A DNA stretch of 64,000 bases from Prosthecochloris marina (GTDB lineage Bacteria; Bacteroidota; Chlorobiia; Chlorobiales; Chlorobiaceae), in assembly GCF_003182595.1 (NCBI RefSeq), contig NZ_PDNZ01000001.1:248001-312000 (forward strand), written 5' to 3'. Below, piece by piece: positions 45,173 to 55,276 of this stretch. Every line of letters begins with the position of its first letter. The stretch's first letter is position 1. The notes below the pieces were generated by a model that saw only the letters and a list, made by a program, of their open reading frames with translations, did no database searches and was not told the DNA's origin. The position numbers were made by a program, and so were the translations under genes.

Positions 45173-45769
45173 TCAGGAGAAAAAGATTCGAAACTGTATA
45201 TATGTCAACAGCAGGCCCGCCGTTCCTCCCGCCAGCACCTGCATTACGGTATGCCTCTTCAAGTAAACCCTTGCCGTTCCTATAACGATTACCAACAGAT
45301 AAAAAGGGTAGACAACTGTACCGAATGCAAACGTCAAAGCAACTAGAGGACCAGCAATACCTGTAGTGTGAACGCTGATCTTCCACCACCTGGTAACAAG
45401 CATGACAAGCAAAGTGTTTGAGGCGTAGCAAAACATAAGCCCCTGGACATGAACAGGGGCTTGTAAGCCCAGGAGGATAAAGAAACCTGTAACATAACTG
45501 ACGATGCTAAAAGTAAACGGATTCAGCCGCTGAGCTCTTTCAGTGATATCGACCGTCTCGAGGTAACCTTTTTTCTTGAGGTAGAAAATATACAGGAATG
45601 GAATTACCATCGAAAACAAAAGAGTGACCGAGAAATGGAAACCGTTCACAACAATGCTATCGCCCCCGCCCCAAAACGTCAACAGAAAAAAAGCGATGCC
45701 TGCATTCGTAATAGGATGAAAAACATTGGAAACAAGCTCAAAAAGCTTGTTCAGTCCATCTTTTTCCAT
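45173..45769 (-). CDS. PAP2-like membrane phosphatase-fold protein
   Basis: 198 residues with five to six membrane helices. A degenerate PAP2 signature is visible: 'TERAQRLNPF' in place of K-x6-RP, 'KISVHTTG' for the PSGH box, and 'ARVYLKRHTVMQ' for SR-x5-H-x3-D with the terminal Asp replaced by Gln. Enzymes of this fold remove phosphate from lipids or isoprenoid phosphates. The substituted Asp makes activity uncertain. It closes the B12 operon, 115 bases after pduO, which raises the idea of a cobamide-phosphate phosphatase at the membrane. Confidence 0.7.
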   Translation of the reverse strand: MEKDGLNKLFELVSNVFHPITNAGIAFFLLTFWGGGDSIVVNGFHFSVTLLFSMVIPFLYIFYLKKKGYLETVDITERAQRLNPFTFSIVSYVTGFFILLGLQAPVHVQGLMFCYASNTLLVMLVTRWWKISVHTTGIAGPLVALTFAFGTVVYPFYLLVIVIGTARVYLKRHTVMQVLAGGTAGLLLTYIQFRIFFS

Positions 45770-45884
45770 TGCTTCGATGTTTGAATCTTGATAAACAGCC
45801 TCCTCAAAACATCTATCGATGACCCTGCATTTCAGCTATGCCATACATAAAGCAACATTCATGAACGACCGGAAAAAATGTGGT

Positions 45885-46457
45885 TCAGGACGGCTTCTTT
45901 GTCCTGTAAACAAAAGAACGCCATCGCTCTTCCTCCACATCCGCTCCGGCCATCTCCGCTCTTGCGAGTGCGAAAAAAAGATCGGATAACCGGTTGACAT
46001 AAACCGGAATGGAGGGATGAACAGTTGCCTCTTTCATCAGACGAACAAGCATACGCTCCCCGCGGCGGACCTGTGTACGAACCACATGACAAAGAGCGGA
46101 AATTTCCGTTCCGCCGGGTAACAGAAAACAATCCGAAGGCCCGGCCGCCTCTTCCAGTTCATCGATCCAGTGCTCACACCATTCGGCTCCGTCAAGAGGA
46201 AGCGGTTTAACATTCACCCTGGAAGCATCTGTTGGAGTAGCAAGATGAGACATCATATTCATGAGAGTAACCTGCACCTCCTGTAAACGCCCCTGCCACG
46301 CATGGCCCAACGGTAGTTTCGAACGCAACAGCCCGATATAAGAGTTCACTTCGTCGAATGTGCCGTAGCACTCCACTCTGGAATCATCCTTATCCACTCT
46401 GGCGCCGCCAAACAAACCCGTCGTCCCCTCGTCCCCCGTTCTGGTATATATTTTCAT
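45885..46457 (-). CDS. pduO: PduO-type ATP:cob(I)alamin adenosyltransferase
   Basis: 190 residues. It attaches the 5'-deoxyadenosyl group to cob(I)alamin or cobinamide. The N-terminal ATP motif 'YTRTGDEGTTGLFGG' (residues 4-18), 'GTFDEVNSYIGLL' (about 32-45), 'FLLPGG' near 117 and 'RRGERMLV' near 132 are all diagnostic of the trimeric PduO family. It lies 26 bases after the BtuD-like gene and completes the uptake-to-coenzyme route. Confidence 0.93.
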   Translation of the reverse strand: MKIYTRTGDEGTTGLFGGARVDKDDSRVECYGTFDEVNSYIGLLRSKLPLGHAWQGRLQEVQVTLMNMMSHLATPTDASRVNVKPLPLDGAEWCEHWIDELEEAAGPSDCFLLPGGTEISALCHVVRTQVRRGERMLVRLMKEATVHPSIPVYVNRLSDLFFALARAEMAGADVEEERWRSFVYRTKKPS

Positions 46458-46483
46458 TCTTTTCTCCTATTTTCCTTTTGAGT

Positions 46484-47743
46484 TTAGTGATCCCCCTTCA
46501 ACTCTTTCATCAAGTCATGCAGACTGGTCCATGCTTGAGCACCGTCTGCAAGAAGCTTCCTCACAATTTCGACGGCCTGCTTTCCCTCGGTGTAATCGCG
46601 TTCGGCAATTCCCTCGGCTATCCACACCTTTTTTCCTGCCTCGATCGCCTCTTTTGCAAGCTGAAGATTGATCAGATTGCCTTGTCCGAAAGGCACATCA
46701 CTCACAACAAGGATATCGGCCTTCGCTGCCTTGAAAGACGCTTTTTGAAAAGCTTCCTCTCCTATGGCGGAAAAAGGCTTTTCGAATACCGCATCGATAC
46801 CGAGGGCAAGAGCCGCTTCAGCATCCGAATCCATTTCGTTCAAAACACCACTTGTAATCCTGAACCCTTGCAGTGAAAAACGCCGGAAGAGCTCTATCCC
46901 GGTCCCTCCTCCGGCAATGACATGCACCGCTTTATGTTTTTTCGAGCTTCCGTTGAAATTCTCGAGAACACCGGATACATGTATCGAACCGGTAACGGGA
47001 TCTCTTTGAACTTTCAATTCACAATCATACACCTGATCAAGAATTTCAGGAACAAGCACTTTTTCAGGCCTGCCTTCAGCGACAATGCGCCCTTCACTCA
47101 TCAGGATCAAACGATCAGCGACTTCCGACGACAAACCCAGATCATGACTGACAAGGAAAACCGTCATGCTTTTTTCACGGTTGATTCTTTTTAAAATGCG
47201 CAGAACCTCATAACGATGATTGATGTCAAGATGTGCAATCGACTCGTCAAGCATAAGAATACGTGGCTCCTGAGCAAGAACCATAGCAAGAATGACCCTC
47301 TGCTGTTCACCACCGCTCAATTCCATGAAATAGCGGTCTTTCAGGTGAAGCACATTGGTATAGATCATAGAGCGCTCGATAACCACAAAGTCTTCTTCAA
47401 CAAGTCCTCTCAGGAAACCTGAGGCGGCAATACGACCGTTCATGACAATCTGACCTACAGTGAAGGCCATCGGAGACTCGACTTTCTGCGGGACCACCCC
47501 TATATATCTGGCACGAGTCACCTGGCGCATCGATCGAATATCTTTTCCAAAAAGATAGACACGCCCCTTGACCGGCTTCAGAAACGCCGAAGCGGTTTTC
47601 AACAACGTGCTCTTGCCGCACCCGTTAGGTCCGATCAACGAAATAAATTCGCCCTCGTTTACCTGAAAACTGAGATCATCGAGCACCGTCCTGCCTTTGT
47701 ATCCGGCATTCACTTTTTCAAACGTCAACGCAGCCTGTCCCAT
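46484..47743 (-). CDS. btuD: BtuD-like corrinoid ABC transporter ATPase with extra C-terminal domain
   Basis: 419 residues, far longer than the roughly 250 of BtuD/FecE. Residues 1-260 are an ABC ATPase: Walker A GPNGCGKST (38-46), signature ELSGGEQQ (about 138), Walker B ILMLDES and the H-loop. From about residue 270 a second domain begins with a glycine-rich 'HVIAGGGTGIELFRRF' loop and Rossmann-like alternation ('ALGIDAVFEKPFSAIG', 'DILVVSDVPFGQGN', 'KVWIAEG'). That domain has no named function known to me. It could bind a nucleotide or corrinoid. Partner permease btuC lies 56 bases upstream. Confidence 0.85.
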   Translation of the reverse strand: MGQAALTFEKVNAGYKGRTVLDDLSFQVNEGEFISLIGPNGCGKSTLLKTASAFLKPVKGRVYLFGKDIRSMRQVTRARYIGVVPQKVESPMAFTVGQIVMNGRIAASGFLRGLVEEDFVVIERSMIYTNVLHLKDRYFMELSGGEQQRVILAMVLAQEPRILMLDESIAHLDINHRYEVLRILKRINREKSMTVFLVSHDLGLSSEVADRLILMSEGRIVAEGRPEKVLVPEILDQVYDCELKVQRDPVTGSIHVSGVLENFNGSSKKHKAVHVIAGGGTGIELFRRFSLQGFRITSGVLNEMDSDAEAALALGIDAVFEKPFSAIGEEAFQKASFKAAKADILVVSDVPFGQGNLINLQLAKEAIEAGKKVWIAEGIAERDYTEGKQAVEIVRKLLADGAQAWTSLHDLMKELKGDH

Positions 47744-47799
47744 ATCCTCCTGCTTTCCTGTTTCGATTCCTCAACAATTAAACAAATCGGCAATCTTAG

Positions 47800-48834
47800 C
47801 TAACCTATCCATGCATTTTTCATTTTGCGTTGAAGAATCAGCAGAAAAAAAGGCCCTCCGGCCAGAGCCGTTACAACACCGACAGGAACCTCTATCGGAG
47901 CGAGCACCGTTCTGGCAAAAGCATCGCAAACAGCAAGAAAAGTTCCTCCTCCAACTGCGGAAAGAGGAATAAGCCAGCGATGATCCGGACCGAACATCGC
48001 CCTGATGACATGAGGAACGATCAAACCCACAAACCCAATCATACCAGCCATCGAAACCGCCGTTGCCGCAATCAACGTCGCACAAAGCAGCCCCCCCAAG
48101 ATGACGGCATCGGCATTGATACCCTGATAGTGTGCCATTTCCCTCCCGAAGGTCAAGGCATTGAGCCTGGTAGCAAGAAACCATGCCCCTCCAATCCCGA
48201 TTCCGATAAACAATGCAGAAAAAAGGCGTTGGTTGAGAGACGGCGGCTGAAGGTTCCCCAACATCCACCAGATGACATTGTGCAGCCCCTCGGCGCTGGC
48301 CATGGAAACAAAAAACATGATCAAACTCGAACAGATAGCGCTGACAATCACCCCGCTTAAAATAAGGCTGTAAACCGAAGGCATCCCTCCGCTACCACGG
48401 CTTGCAATCCAGTAGACAAGAAAAAGAGTCACAACAGCCGAGGCAAATGCCGTTATGGGAAGACTAAGAGGTACAGCAGCAACAGCACCGAAAAGAATGG
48501 CCATGGTTGCCCCAAGTCCCGCCCCGCCACTTACTCCGAGCACATAAGGTTCGGCAAGAGGATTGCGCAGTATCGCCTGGAAAATCACTCCCGAAACGGA
48601 CAATGCACCGCCGACCAGCACACCCATAACAAGACGGCTGAACCGTAAACTCATAATCGCCCGTTCTACCGGGGAATCGAGGTCGGGCCATAGCATACCC
48701 GTCGGCCCCAGAAGAAGTGAAAACCCAAGGAGAAGCGAAACGAAAACAAAAAAAAGAGCAACACGCGCTCCCGATATGGTATTGAGCCCCAACATCGCAG
48801 CCGGACGCAAGGTTGTATCCTGGTACTTTTTCAT
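47800..48834 (-). CDS. btuC: BtuC/FecCD-type corrinoid ABC transporter permease
   Basis: 344 residues with about ten membrane helices. The FecCD motifs are clear: 'RFSRLVMGVLVGGALSVSGVIFQAILRNPLAEPYVLGVSGGAG' region (about residues 47-110), with 'NPLAEP' and 'LGVSGGAGLG', plus the ATPase-contact stretch 'GFVGLIVPHVIRAMFG' (about 265). It forms the channel through which periplasmic corrinoid enters. It starts 20 bases after cbiB and precedes the ATPase. The binding protein is at 55277. Confidence 0.92.
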   Translation of the reverse strand: MKKYQDTTLRPAAMLGLNTISGARVALFFVFVSLLLGFSLLLGPTGMLWPDLDSPVERAIMSLRFSRLVMGVLVGGALSVSGVIFQAILRNPLAEPYVLGVSGGAGLGATMAILFGAVAAVPLSLPITAFASAVVTLFLVYWIASRGSGGMPSVYSLILSGVIVSAICSSLIMFFVSMASAEGLHNVIWWMLGNLQPPSLNQRLFSALFIGIGIGGAWFLATRLNALTFGREMAHYQGINADAVILGGLLCATLIAATAVSMAGMIGFVGLIVPHVIRAMFGPDHRWLIPLSAVGGGTFLAVCDAFARTVLAPIEVPVGVVTALAGGPFFLLILQRKMKNAWIG

Positions 48835-48854
48835 ATTCTTCAGCTAAGCAACAA

Positions 48855-49823
48855 TCATGTAACGCTCCCCTGAACAGTGAGGCGAATAAAAACTCCCGAA
48901 GCAAGAAACAAAAAAGCGCTCAGCACCATAAGTCTAATGGTTTTTCTCAGGGTATCGATAGTACAATCATCCTCTACAATTCCCAGATACGGCAACGTCT
49001 GTCTGATACCGCCATAGGATCGAGGCCCTCCAAGCCTTACGCCAAGCGCTCCGGCAAAAGCTGCTTCCGAAAACCCTGCGTTTGGACTTGCATGCTGCCT
49101 TGCGGTTCGAACAACCGAACGGAAAACAGCATGCCCGTCAAGCCGCATGAGCCATGCCGCAAAACCAACGACCGGAACTGTAAGGCGAGCCGGCAGATAA
49201 TTGGCGATATCGTCCAGTTTAGCCGAAGCCCATCCAAAATCCATATACCGTTCGTTTTTATAACCGAACATCGAATCCAGCGTATTAATCGCTTTATACG
49301 TCATAGCACCTACAGGTCCGAAAAGCAAAGCGTAAAACAAAGGGGCGGTCACACCATCAACCGTATTTTCCGCAACGCTCTCCACTGTTGCCCGCACCAC
49401 ATCCTCCTTGTCCATTGCAACGGTATCCCGACCAACCATCATTCCTACTTTTTCTCTTGCCTGTTGAAGTCCCTCTTGCTCGAGAGCAGTCAGGACTGCA
49501 CGGGCATGCCTGGCCAGGTCTTCAGCAGCAAAGGAAAAATACAGTATCACTATCGATGCGGCAACCCCGAAAAGGGGATGAACGGAAAAGCAAAGCCATA
49601 ACACCCCAGAGGTAACGACCACTGTCCCGCCGACAACAATCACTACGGCAAGAATTCCGGCGACTCTCAGGGAAATCTCCCGATATTTTCGCAATAACGC
49701 CTCGGTATTCACCGCAAGGAAACCGATCGACTTGACAGGATGAGGCAGTTTGCGAGGATCCCCCAACAACAGATCAAGGATAAAAGCAGCGAGTAGCTGC
49801 AGCTCAAGGTCTGCACTCATCAT
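48855..49823 (-). CDS. cbiB: Adenosylcobinamide-phosphate synthase CbiB
   Basis: 322 residues, integral membrane. It couples aminopropanol or its phosphate to adenosylcobyric acid. Diagnostic segments: 'LDLLLGDPRKLPHPVKSIG' (about 16-34), 'GRDTVAMDKEDVVRATVESVAENTVDG' region (about 130-155) and 'INTLDSMFGYKNERYMDFGWASAKLDD' (about 185-210). The family position near the start 'D-x-L-x-GDP' is intact. It overlaps the cobD stop by four bases and so depends on it for translation. Confidence 0.92.
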   Translation of the reverse strand: MMSADLELQLLAAFILDLLLGDPRKLPHPVKSIGFLAVNTEALLRKYREISLRVAGILAVVIVVGGTVVVTSGVLWLCFSVHPLFGVAASIVILYFSFAAEDLARHARAVLTALEQEGLQQAREKVGMMVGRDTVAMDKEDVVRATVESVAENTVDGVTAPLFYALLFGPVGAMTYKAINTLDSMFGYKNERYMDFGWASAKLDDIANYLPARLTVPVVGFAAWLMRLDGHAVFRSVVRTARQHASPNAGFSEAAFAGALGVRLGGPRSYGGIRQTLPYLGIVEDDCTIDTLRKTIRLMVLSAFLFLASGVFIRLTVQGSVT

Positions 49824-50914
49824 CTCACAACCGTCTCAATTTCTTCTCTTGCAGACAGTAGTTGCTCGAGCAAACGATCATTTTCGTCTGGTTTACGGAT
49901 TGCAAAACGAAAATAGTTATCCTTCAAACCTGGAAAATTTCTACAATCCCGAACAAGAATTCCCTTTTTCTTCAGAAATTCGAGAAGATGGTCAAGGCTC
50001 GATCCGCCGTTCCATCGAGCGAGAAAAAAGTTTGCGGCATATCCTTTCAGAGAAATTCCCGGGATCTTTTTCAGCCTCTTGAAAATTTTCGCCCGCTCGG
50101 ACGCAATCATCGCCCGGACGTCACGCTCATAGTCTTTACACTCGAGCAACTCCCTTGCAACATGCTCCGCAACGATATTGACAGTCCAGGGCTCCTTGTA
50201 CCGCAACAAAACATCGATAACATCGCGATGAGCGATGACCGCGCCAAGGCGCAGGCCTGGCAATGCATAAAACTTGGTGAGAGAGTGAACGACGATAACG
50301 TTCTTCAAAGCCATGACTTCTCTCATAAGCGTCGCTCCGGGGAAATCGTCCACATATTGGATAAAAGCCTCATCCATTATAAACCACTTGCCAGGAAAAC
50401 GGCTTGCGAGAGCGAGAAAAACCTCTTTTGGAAACCTTGTCCCGGTGGGATTGTTCGGATTGGCAGCGAAAAAAGCGTCCACCCCTTGCAGTTCCGCTGC
50501 AATCGTATCGATAGAGGGTAATGTAAACCGATCCTCTTCCTTCAGTTTTATATAGCGGACCTCTGCCCCGGAAATCCTGCAAGCTCTTTCATAGTCGAAA
50601 AATGACGGAGCAAGCACCCGTACTTTTTTTACATTCAGCGCTCTTGGAAGAAGATAAATCCCCTCTATCGCACCGTTTGTCGGCAAAACAGTTCGGCTAT
50701 CCAGCCCAAATCTTCCCACATAAAAATCTTTTATCCCCAACCCATCTATCGAAGGATACCGGCTAACTTCGCATGAGTCGAGAGAAGTGATGGCAACCGG
50801 TGGTGGTAACGGACTGACGTTAACACTGAAATCAAGAAGATTATCACTTTTCAAACCGGGCTGGCAATCCAACGCTCCTCCATGCTTATGGAAATAAAGA
50901 TTGTCTCGAGTCAT
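49820..50914 (-). CDS. cobD: L-threonine-O-3-phosphate decarboxylase CobD
   Basis: 364 residues, a class I/II PLP aminotransferase fold. It supplies (R)-1-aminopropanol O-2-phosphate for the linker. 'NPNNPTG' lies at 152-158 and the PLP-binding Lys214 is in 'SLTKFYALPGLRLG'. 'SRYPSIDG' near residue 51 is typical of CobD/HisC relatives. HisC is ruled out by context: cobQ upstream and cbiB overlapping downstream. The next upstream gene, cobQ, ends about 100 bases before it. Confidence 0.88.
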   Translation of the reverse strand: MTRDNLYFHKHGGALDCQPGLKSDNLLDFSVNVSPLPPPVAITSLDSCEVSRYPSIDGLGIKDFYVGRFGLDSRTVLPTNGAIEGIYLLPRALNVKKVRVLAPSFFDYERACRISGAEVRYIKLKEEDRFTLPSIDTIAAELQGVDAFFAANPNNPTGTRFPKEVFLALASRFPGKWFIMDEAFIQYVDDFPGATLMREVMALKNVIVVHSLTKFYALPGLRLGAVIAHRDVIDVLLRYKEPWTVNIVAEHVARELLECKDYERDVRAMIASERAKIFKRLKKIPGISLKGYAANFFLARWNGGSSLDHLLEFLKKKGILVRDCRNFPGLKDNYFRFAIRKPDENDRLLEQLLSAREEIETVVR

Positions 50915-51015
50915 TGCAACAGTAACGAGTTACTAATATTTTCATAACGAGATCGATGTCCGCAAAATGCTCCTTTACCGTACCCCACAATCATCTCCTG
51001 CAAATCAACAGTTCA

Positions 51016-52530
51016 TCAATTCTTGCTCTCCCGACCTATAATCCCGTACACCGCACTCATATCGAGATGCTTTTCGAAATGATCTGCAAGGCGATTATAC
51101 TCGTTATCCTTGTCCCACGTCTCACCGTTTGAGACAAATTGCGGGTCCAACAAACGAAGAAACCACTCTCTGAACCCCGTTCGATCAAAGATACCGTGAA
51201 AATAGGTCCCTAGTACCTTTCCGTCCATGCTGACAGCCCCATCGTTATCCGTAACCGGCTCATTGTTCCTCGACGATACCTGAATCAAGGAATGAGCGTC
51301 TCCGACAAGACTGCTCTCTCCCATATGTATTTCATAACCTTCGACCTTTACCGGTTGACCAAACAGGCATCCTTTGGAATTGAAAAGCTTTTTCGTTTTC
51401 CGAAGCACCGTTTCCATAGGCAGCAAACCAAGAGCCTTCGATTCACCTGCTTCACCTTCGATACCATAAGGGTCCGTGATAATCCTTCCAAGCATCTGGT
51501 ACCCCCCGCAGATTCCCAGGATGACACCTCCATCGTCCCGAAACGTATTCAGCTTCTCTTTCCATCCATTGGAAAGCATCCAGTCAAGATCTCCACGCGC
51601 ATTTTTCGATCCAGGCAGAATAACGGCCTGATAGTCCTTCAGACGCTTGGGATGGTGGAGGTAGTGAACCTCGACATCCTCATGGCTGTCCAGCACGGCA
51701 AAATCGGTAAAGTTCGAAATATGGGGAAAATAAATTACAGCTATGCTGATCTTTCCAGAATCGGGAGTACCTGCAGGATCGACAACGGCCTGAAGGGGTA
51801 CGGCATCTTCCGCATCGATGGTAATTCCCCTGAAATAAGGCACAACCCCCAGCACGGGAACTCCAGCAAGCTTCTCTATAATACGAATACCATCTTCGAA
51901 CAGGATTGCGTCACCCCGAAACCGGTTGACGATAATCCCTTTCACCAAAGCACGGTCTTCGGGCGGGATTATCGATAATGTACCGGCCACCTGAGCGAAC
52001 ACACCGCCTCTGTCGATATCGGCAACAAGAACAACAGCAGCATCGGCCTTTTTGGCAGTCTTGAAATTCACGAAATCCCGTTCATAGAGATTCATTTCCG
52101 CACAGGACCCCGCACCCTCGATCACCAGCATCTCGTGCTGATGGCGAAGATTTTCAAGGCTTTCGAACGCCGCTTCGGCCCAGATTCGGGTATTGCCGAA
52201 ATACTCCCTTGCCGAACGGTTTGCAGCCACCGTCCCCTGCAGCACCACTTGTGAACCCGTATCCTTGTTAGGTTTGAGCAACACCGGGTTCATATCGGCA
52301 GTCGGAACGACACGGGCAGCTTCAGCCTGCACAATCTGGGCACGTCCCATTTCAAGCCCATCAGGTGTAACACCTGAGTTATTGGACATATTTTGCGCTT
52401 TGAACGGTGCGACATCGATCCCTGCATTACTGAACATGCGACACAGAGCCGTTGCCACGATACTCTTTCCAACATCAGACGCTGTTCCGAAAACTGCTAA
52501 ATTTCTCATTCTGCTTTCATTGCCACTCAT
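51016..52530 (-). CDS. cobQ: Cobyric acid synthase CobQ
   Basis: 504 residues, the family length. It amidates four side chains of the corrin ring using glutamine and ATP. The N-terminal dethiobiotin-synthetase-like domain has the P-loop-like '[15 protein letters not shown]' (about 14-28) and '[10 protein letters not shown]' (about 44-53). The C-terminal glutamine amidotransferase domain holds the Cys nucleophile in '[10 protein letters not shown]' (about 345) and the His in 'YFHGIFD' (about 447). The true start may be a slightly later ATG (MRNLAVFG). It lies 151 bases after btuB. Confidence 0.93.
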   Translation of the reverse strand: MSGNESRMRNLAVFGTASDVGKSIVATALCRMFSNAGIDVAPFKAQNMSNNSGVTPDGLEMGRAQIVQAEAARVVPTADMNPVLLKPNKDTGSQVVLQGTVAANRSAREYFGNTRIWAEAAFESLENLRHQHEMLVIEGAGSCAEMNLYERDFVNFKTAKKADAAVVLVADIDRGGVFAQVAGTLSIIPPEDRALVKGIIVNRFRGDAILFEDGIRIIEKLAGVPVLGVVPYFRGITIDAEDAVPLQAVVDPAGTPDSGKISIAVIYFPHISNFTDFAVLDSHEDVEVHYLHHPKRLKDYQAVILPGSKNARGDLDWMLSNGWKEKLNTFRDDGGVILGICGGYQMLGRIITDPYGIEGEAGESKALGLLPMETVLRKTKKLFNSKGCLFGQPVKVEGYEIHMGESSLVGDAHSLIQVSSRNNEPVTDNDGAVSMDGKVLGTYFHGIFDRTGFREWFLRLLDPQFVSNGETWDKDNEYNRLADHFEKHLDMSAVYGIIGRESKN

Positions 52531-52681
52531 GTACTGTAAACCAAACTGTTCAATTCAAGTCACGCCAACCGGCCTGCGTGCTTTTTCCAAACCCGTTAAA
52601 CAAGTACAGGCGCAGTCTGCCCACAAGCATCTGCGCCCATATCGAAGAAAGAGACCGAAAAATCCGATGTGTACAAACTTG

Positions 52682-54712
52682 TCAGATATCGAACCTCAAT
52701 CCAAGAGTAAATGTACGACCAGGCATCGGGTAACCCAAAACATATTCGTAATTCCGATCAAACAGGTTTTCAACACTGCCTTTCACCGTAACGCTCGAGG
52801 TTTTTGAATTTCCGACAGAAATCCTTTTGGCAAGAGACAGATTCGCGACACAGAAACTGCCTTTGGTCACTTCCTTTGCCGGCCAGAAATTCCAGTCCTG
52901 CACCTTGGTCTCGCCAAAATAAGCCATGTTGAAATTACCGCTGAAGCCATTGCTGTCATGAACCCTCAAACCGGTCACGAGGTTCCACTCGGGCAGGTAT
53001 CGGATATCTTCATCGGGCGATCCATCATCGAAACTTGACACATAGTCCAGCATGTAGGTCCCTGATGCGTATGGCTCCATAAAGAACCGTGAACCGGCAA
53101 TAGTGACAGGGAACACATAGGACATCTCCCCTTCGATACCGGTAATCGTGGCTTCATCCTGGTTTTGCCAGGAAATTTCATCGGGACCGATTTCCACCTG
53201 TTGGATAAAATCTTCATACTCGGTCGTGAACAAGGTCAATGAAGACGCGAATCCGTCAATGTTCACCTCCACACCGCCATCGATCGTGTGGCTGGTTTCG
53301 GGATCAAGATCAGGGTTGCCGATGTAATGTTTTGTTCCCGACCAGGACGAGACAACATAATCCGCTGCAAGAGATTGTGCATCCGGCACCTGGAACCCTT
53401 CACCGTACGAAGCACGCAGCTTGACATTGTCGGAAACATGATACGCGAGACCGAAGCTCTTGACGAAACTGTCCGCTTCCTCTGACGTTTCGGGGTTAGC
53501 CTGGTCATGAGTATACTTCACTTCGTAATCGTCGTAGCGCAGCCCGGCGGTAAGCACCAGCTTCTGATCGAAAAGATACCCTTTGGCAAGCGCGAAATAT
53601 CCCAAATCGTCATATTCCGAATCAAGCGGTTCGTAGGGCGATTGTTCGATATCATAATTCAGCCAGTCAACCCCGGTCGTCACGGTGAAGTTTTTTTCAG
53701 CATAGCTGACCTGAGCCTGCGCTCCCTGTTGATCGGTGGTTTTCGAGAAAGGAATACCATCGTCCCAACCACCGGGGTTGCTCCCGAACGGATCATACCA
53801 GGTATCCGTGTCTTCACCCACAAAGTACCTGGCCATCCAGGAAAGACGGTCATTGGTGGATTTTCCGGTATAACTGACGTCGAGGGAACGGTTACGGGTC
53901 GTTTTGTAGTTATCTCGATCATTCTTGGCCAAATCGCTGGGGTTACCCGCTCTTCCTACCTCGAAATGCGTATAAGTAACACCAATCCGGTTACCTGGAT
54001 AGAATTCGTACCCGAGATTGACGCTTCCGCGTATCTCGTCTTCGTAACCGGTGTTGAAATACGTTATATCGTCTCCGGTATCGTAATCGTCCATTTCCGC
54101 TAACGAGCCGGTTGCGGAAAAATCAAAATCACCAAGGGTCCCGGCTATACCGCCTGTTGTTTTTTTATAGTCGTATGTACCGATTTCCTGCTCCATAAAA
54201 AACGAAGGTTTTCCCTCACCTTTTCGCGTAATGACGTTCACGACGCCACCAATGGCGGCCGATCCGTACTGTACGGCTCCCGGGCCTCTGATGATTTCAA
54301 CTCTTTCGACGTTGTCGGTCATGAGTTTGGCCAGGTTACCTGTCCCCGCTCTTCTGCCATCGATGAGAATGAGAATTTTTCCTCTCAAATCGTTGCCGTG
54401 AGCATCGCTTCTGAATCCGCGAATACCAACAGCAGTAGAAGCTCCGGGGTATTTCTGAATGTGACCGATGCTTTGTTCCGCAAGCAGTTCTCCAAGGTCT
54501 TGCGCAGGAGACGCTTCAATTTGCTTTCTGGTGATAACCGTCACATTGTTCGTGACGTCCTTTTTCAGCTCCTCGACCCTGCTTGCCGTTACAACAATTT
54601 CGTTCTCCTTGTAATTTGGCGTGTTCGACGTTCCGGCAATCTCTTCGGCATCGAGCACGCCTGTTGCAAGCAGTCCTGCTGCGAGAAACAGTAAAAAGCG
54701 TTTTTTCTTCAT
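52682..54712 (-). CDS. btuB: BtuB-like TonB-dependent corrinoid receptor 1
   Basis: 676 residues, an outer-membrane 22-strand receptor. The signal peptide ends near LDA. The TonB box is EIVVTAS (about residue 37). The plug domain includes 'GRRAGTGNLAKLMTDNVERVEIIRGPGAVQYGSAAIGGVVNVIT' region (about 125-165), with the standard 'VEIIRGPGA.YG' motif. The last strand ends in Phe-Asp-Ile, close to the usual aromatic finish. It is the first gene after riboswitch 1 and heads the cobQ-cobD-cbiB-btuC-btuD-pduO run, so corrinoid level should control the series. Confidence 0.88.
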   Translation of the reverse strand: MKKKRFLLFLAAGLLATGVLDAEEIAGTSNTPNYKENEIVVTASRVEELKKDVTNNVTVITRKQIEASPAQDLGELLAEQSIGHIQKYPGASTAVGIRGFRSDAHGNDLRGKILILIDGRRAGTGNLAKLMTDNVERVEIIRGPGAVQYGSAAIGGVVNVITRKGEGKPSFFMEQEIGTYDYKKTTGGIAGTLGDFDFSATGSLAEMDDYDTGDDITYFNTGYEDEIRGSVNLGYEFYPGNRIGVTYTHFEVGRAGNPSDLAKNDRDNYKTTRNRSLDVSYTGKSTNDRLSWMARYFVGEDTDTWYDPFGSNPGGWDDGIPFSKTTDQQGAQAQVSYAEKNFTVTTGVDWLNYDIEQSPYEPLDSEYDDLGYFALAKGYLFDQKLVLTAGLRYDDYEVKYTHDQANPETSEEADSFVKSFGLAYHVSDNVKLRASYGEGFQVPDAQSLAADYVVSSWSGTKHYIGNPDLDPETSHTIDGGVEVNIDGFASSLTLFTTEYEDFIQQVEIGPDEISWQNQDEATITGIEGEMSYVFPVTIAGSRFFMEPYASGTYMLDYVSSFDDGSPDEDIRYLPEWNLVTGLRVHDSNGFSGNFNMAYFGETKVQDWNFWPAKEVTKGSFCVANLSLAKRISVGNSKTSSVTVKGSVENLFDRNYEYVLGYPMPGRTFTLGLRFDI

Positions 54713-54967
54713 GATCCGTTAGTGTTTAATGCTTGAACAAAGATTAAACACGACAGGAATTATCTGCTGAAAGCGAATGCATCGGGGAAAATCAACCCTC
54801 AAAACATGAGACACTGACGTGTAGGAAATCTCCAGTCAACCATAATCCCCTACAGTACATTAAACTGCCATAACCGGATATGATTCACTCCGAAATTTTG
54901 TATTCACATAATGAAGCTGAACTGCATTGCCTGACTATAACCCGTAGTCGTGTTTTGCAATAGCGTC

Positions 54968-55180
54968 GCTGGCAGGTCTCCTGACTTTAACGGACACCGC
55001 TGTTACGGCCTTCCCATGGATTTCCTGGCGGAAATCAACATCACAGTGACCATAACAACCCCTGCTTCTGCATCATGAGGCCATGATGCTTGTAACAGAA
55101 GTTTCCGTTGTAACAGTTGCGGGTACAGTGTACGAATTTCACGTACTTCCCTATTCTCCGGCTTTCAAACCGGCACCAGC
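54968..55180 (-). ncRNA. Cobalamin riboswitch 1 (leader of btuB operon)
   Basis: On the minus strand the order is GGTGCC (55177-55172), AATAGGGAA, CCCGCAACTGT, a GGGAAGG element, and the B12 box AAGTCAGGAGACCTGCC (54987-54971). This is the full cobalamin aptamer order. About 256 bases separate it from the btuB start, with a further small hairpin (GACTA/TAGTC) right after the aptamer. The rest of the 54713-55276 interval carries no gene; a short plus-strand frame across the aptamer is a shadow. Confidence 0.93.
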
Positions 55181-55276
55181 TATCTATGAAAGAACATTGT
55201 TACAGCATGATAATATTTTTTTAGCTGCCTACAAAAGCAATTATCCGCGCAGCAAGCCTTTTCAGCCAAAAACCCC

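Noticed and set aside
44910..45266. 118-codon plus-strand frame
   Set aside because: It overlaps the PAP2-like gene, is Lys/Arg-rich and unstructured; the shorter frame at 44950 has the better ribosome site.
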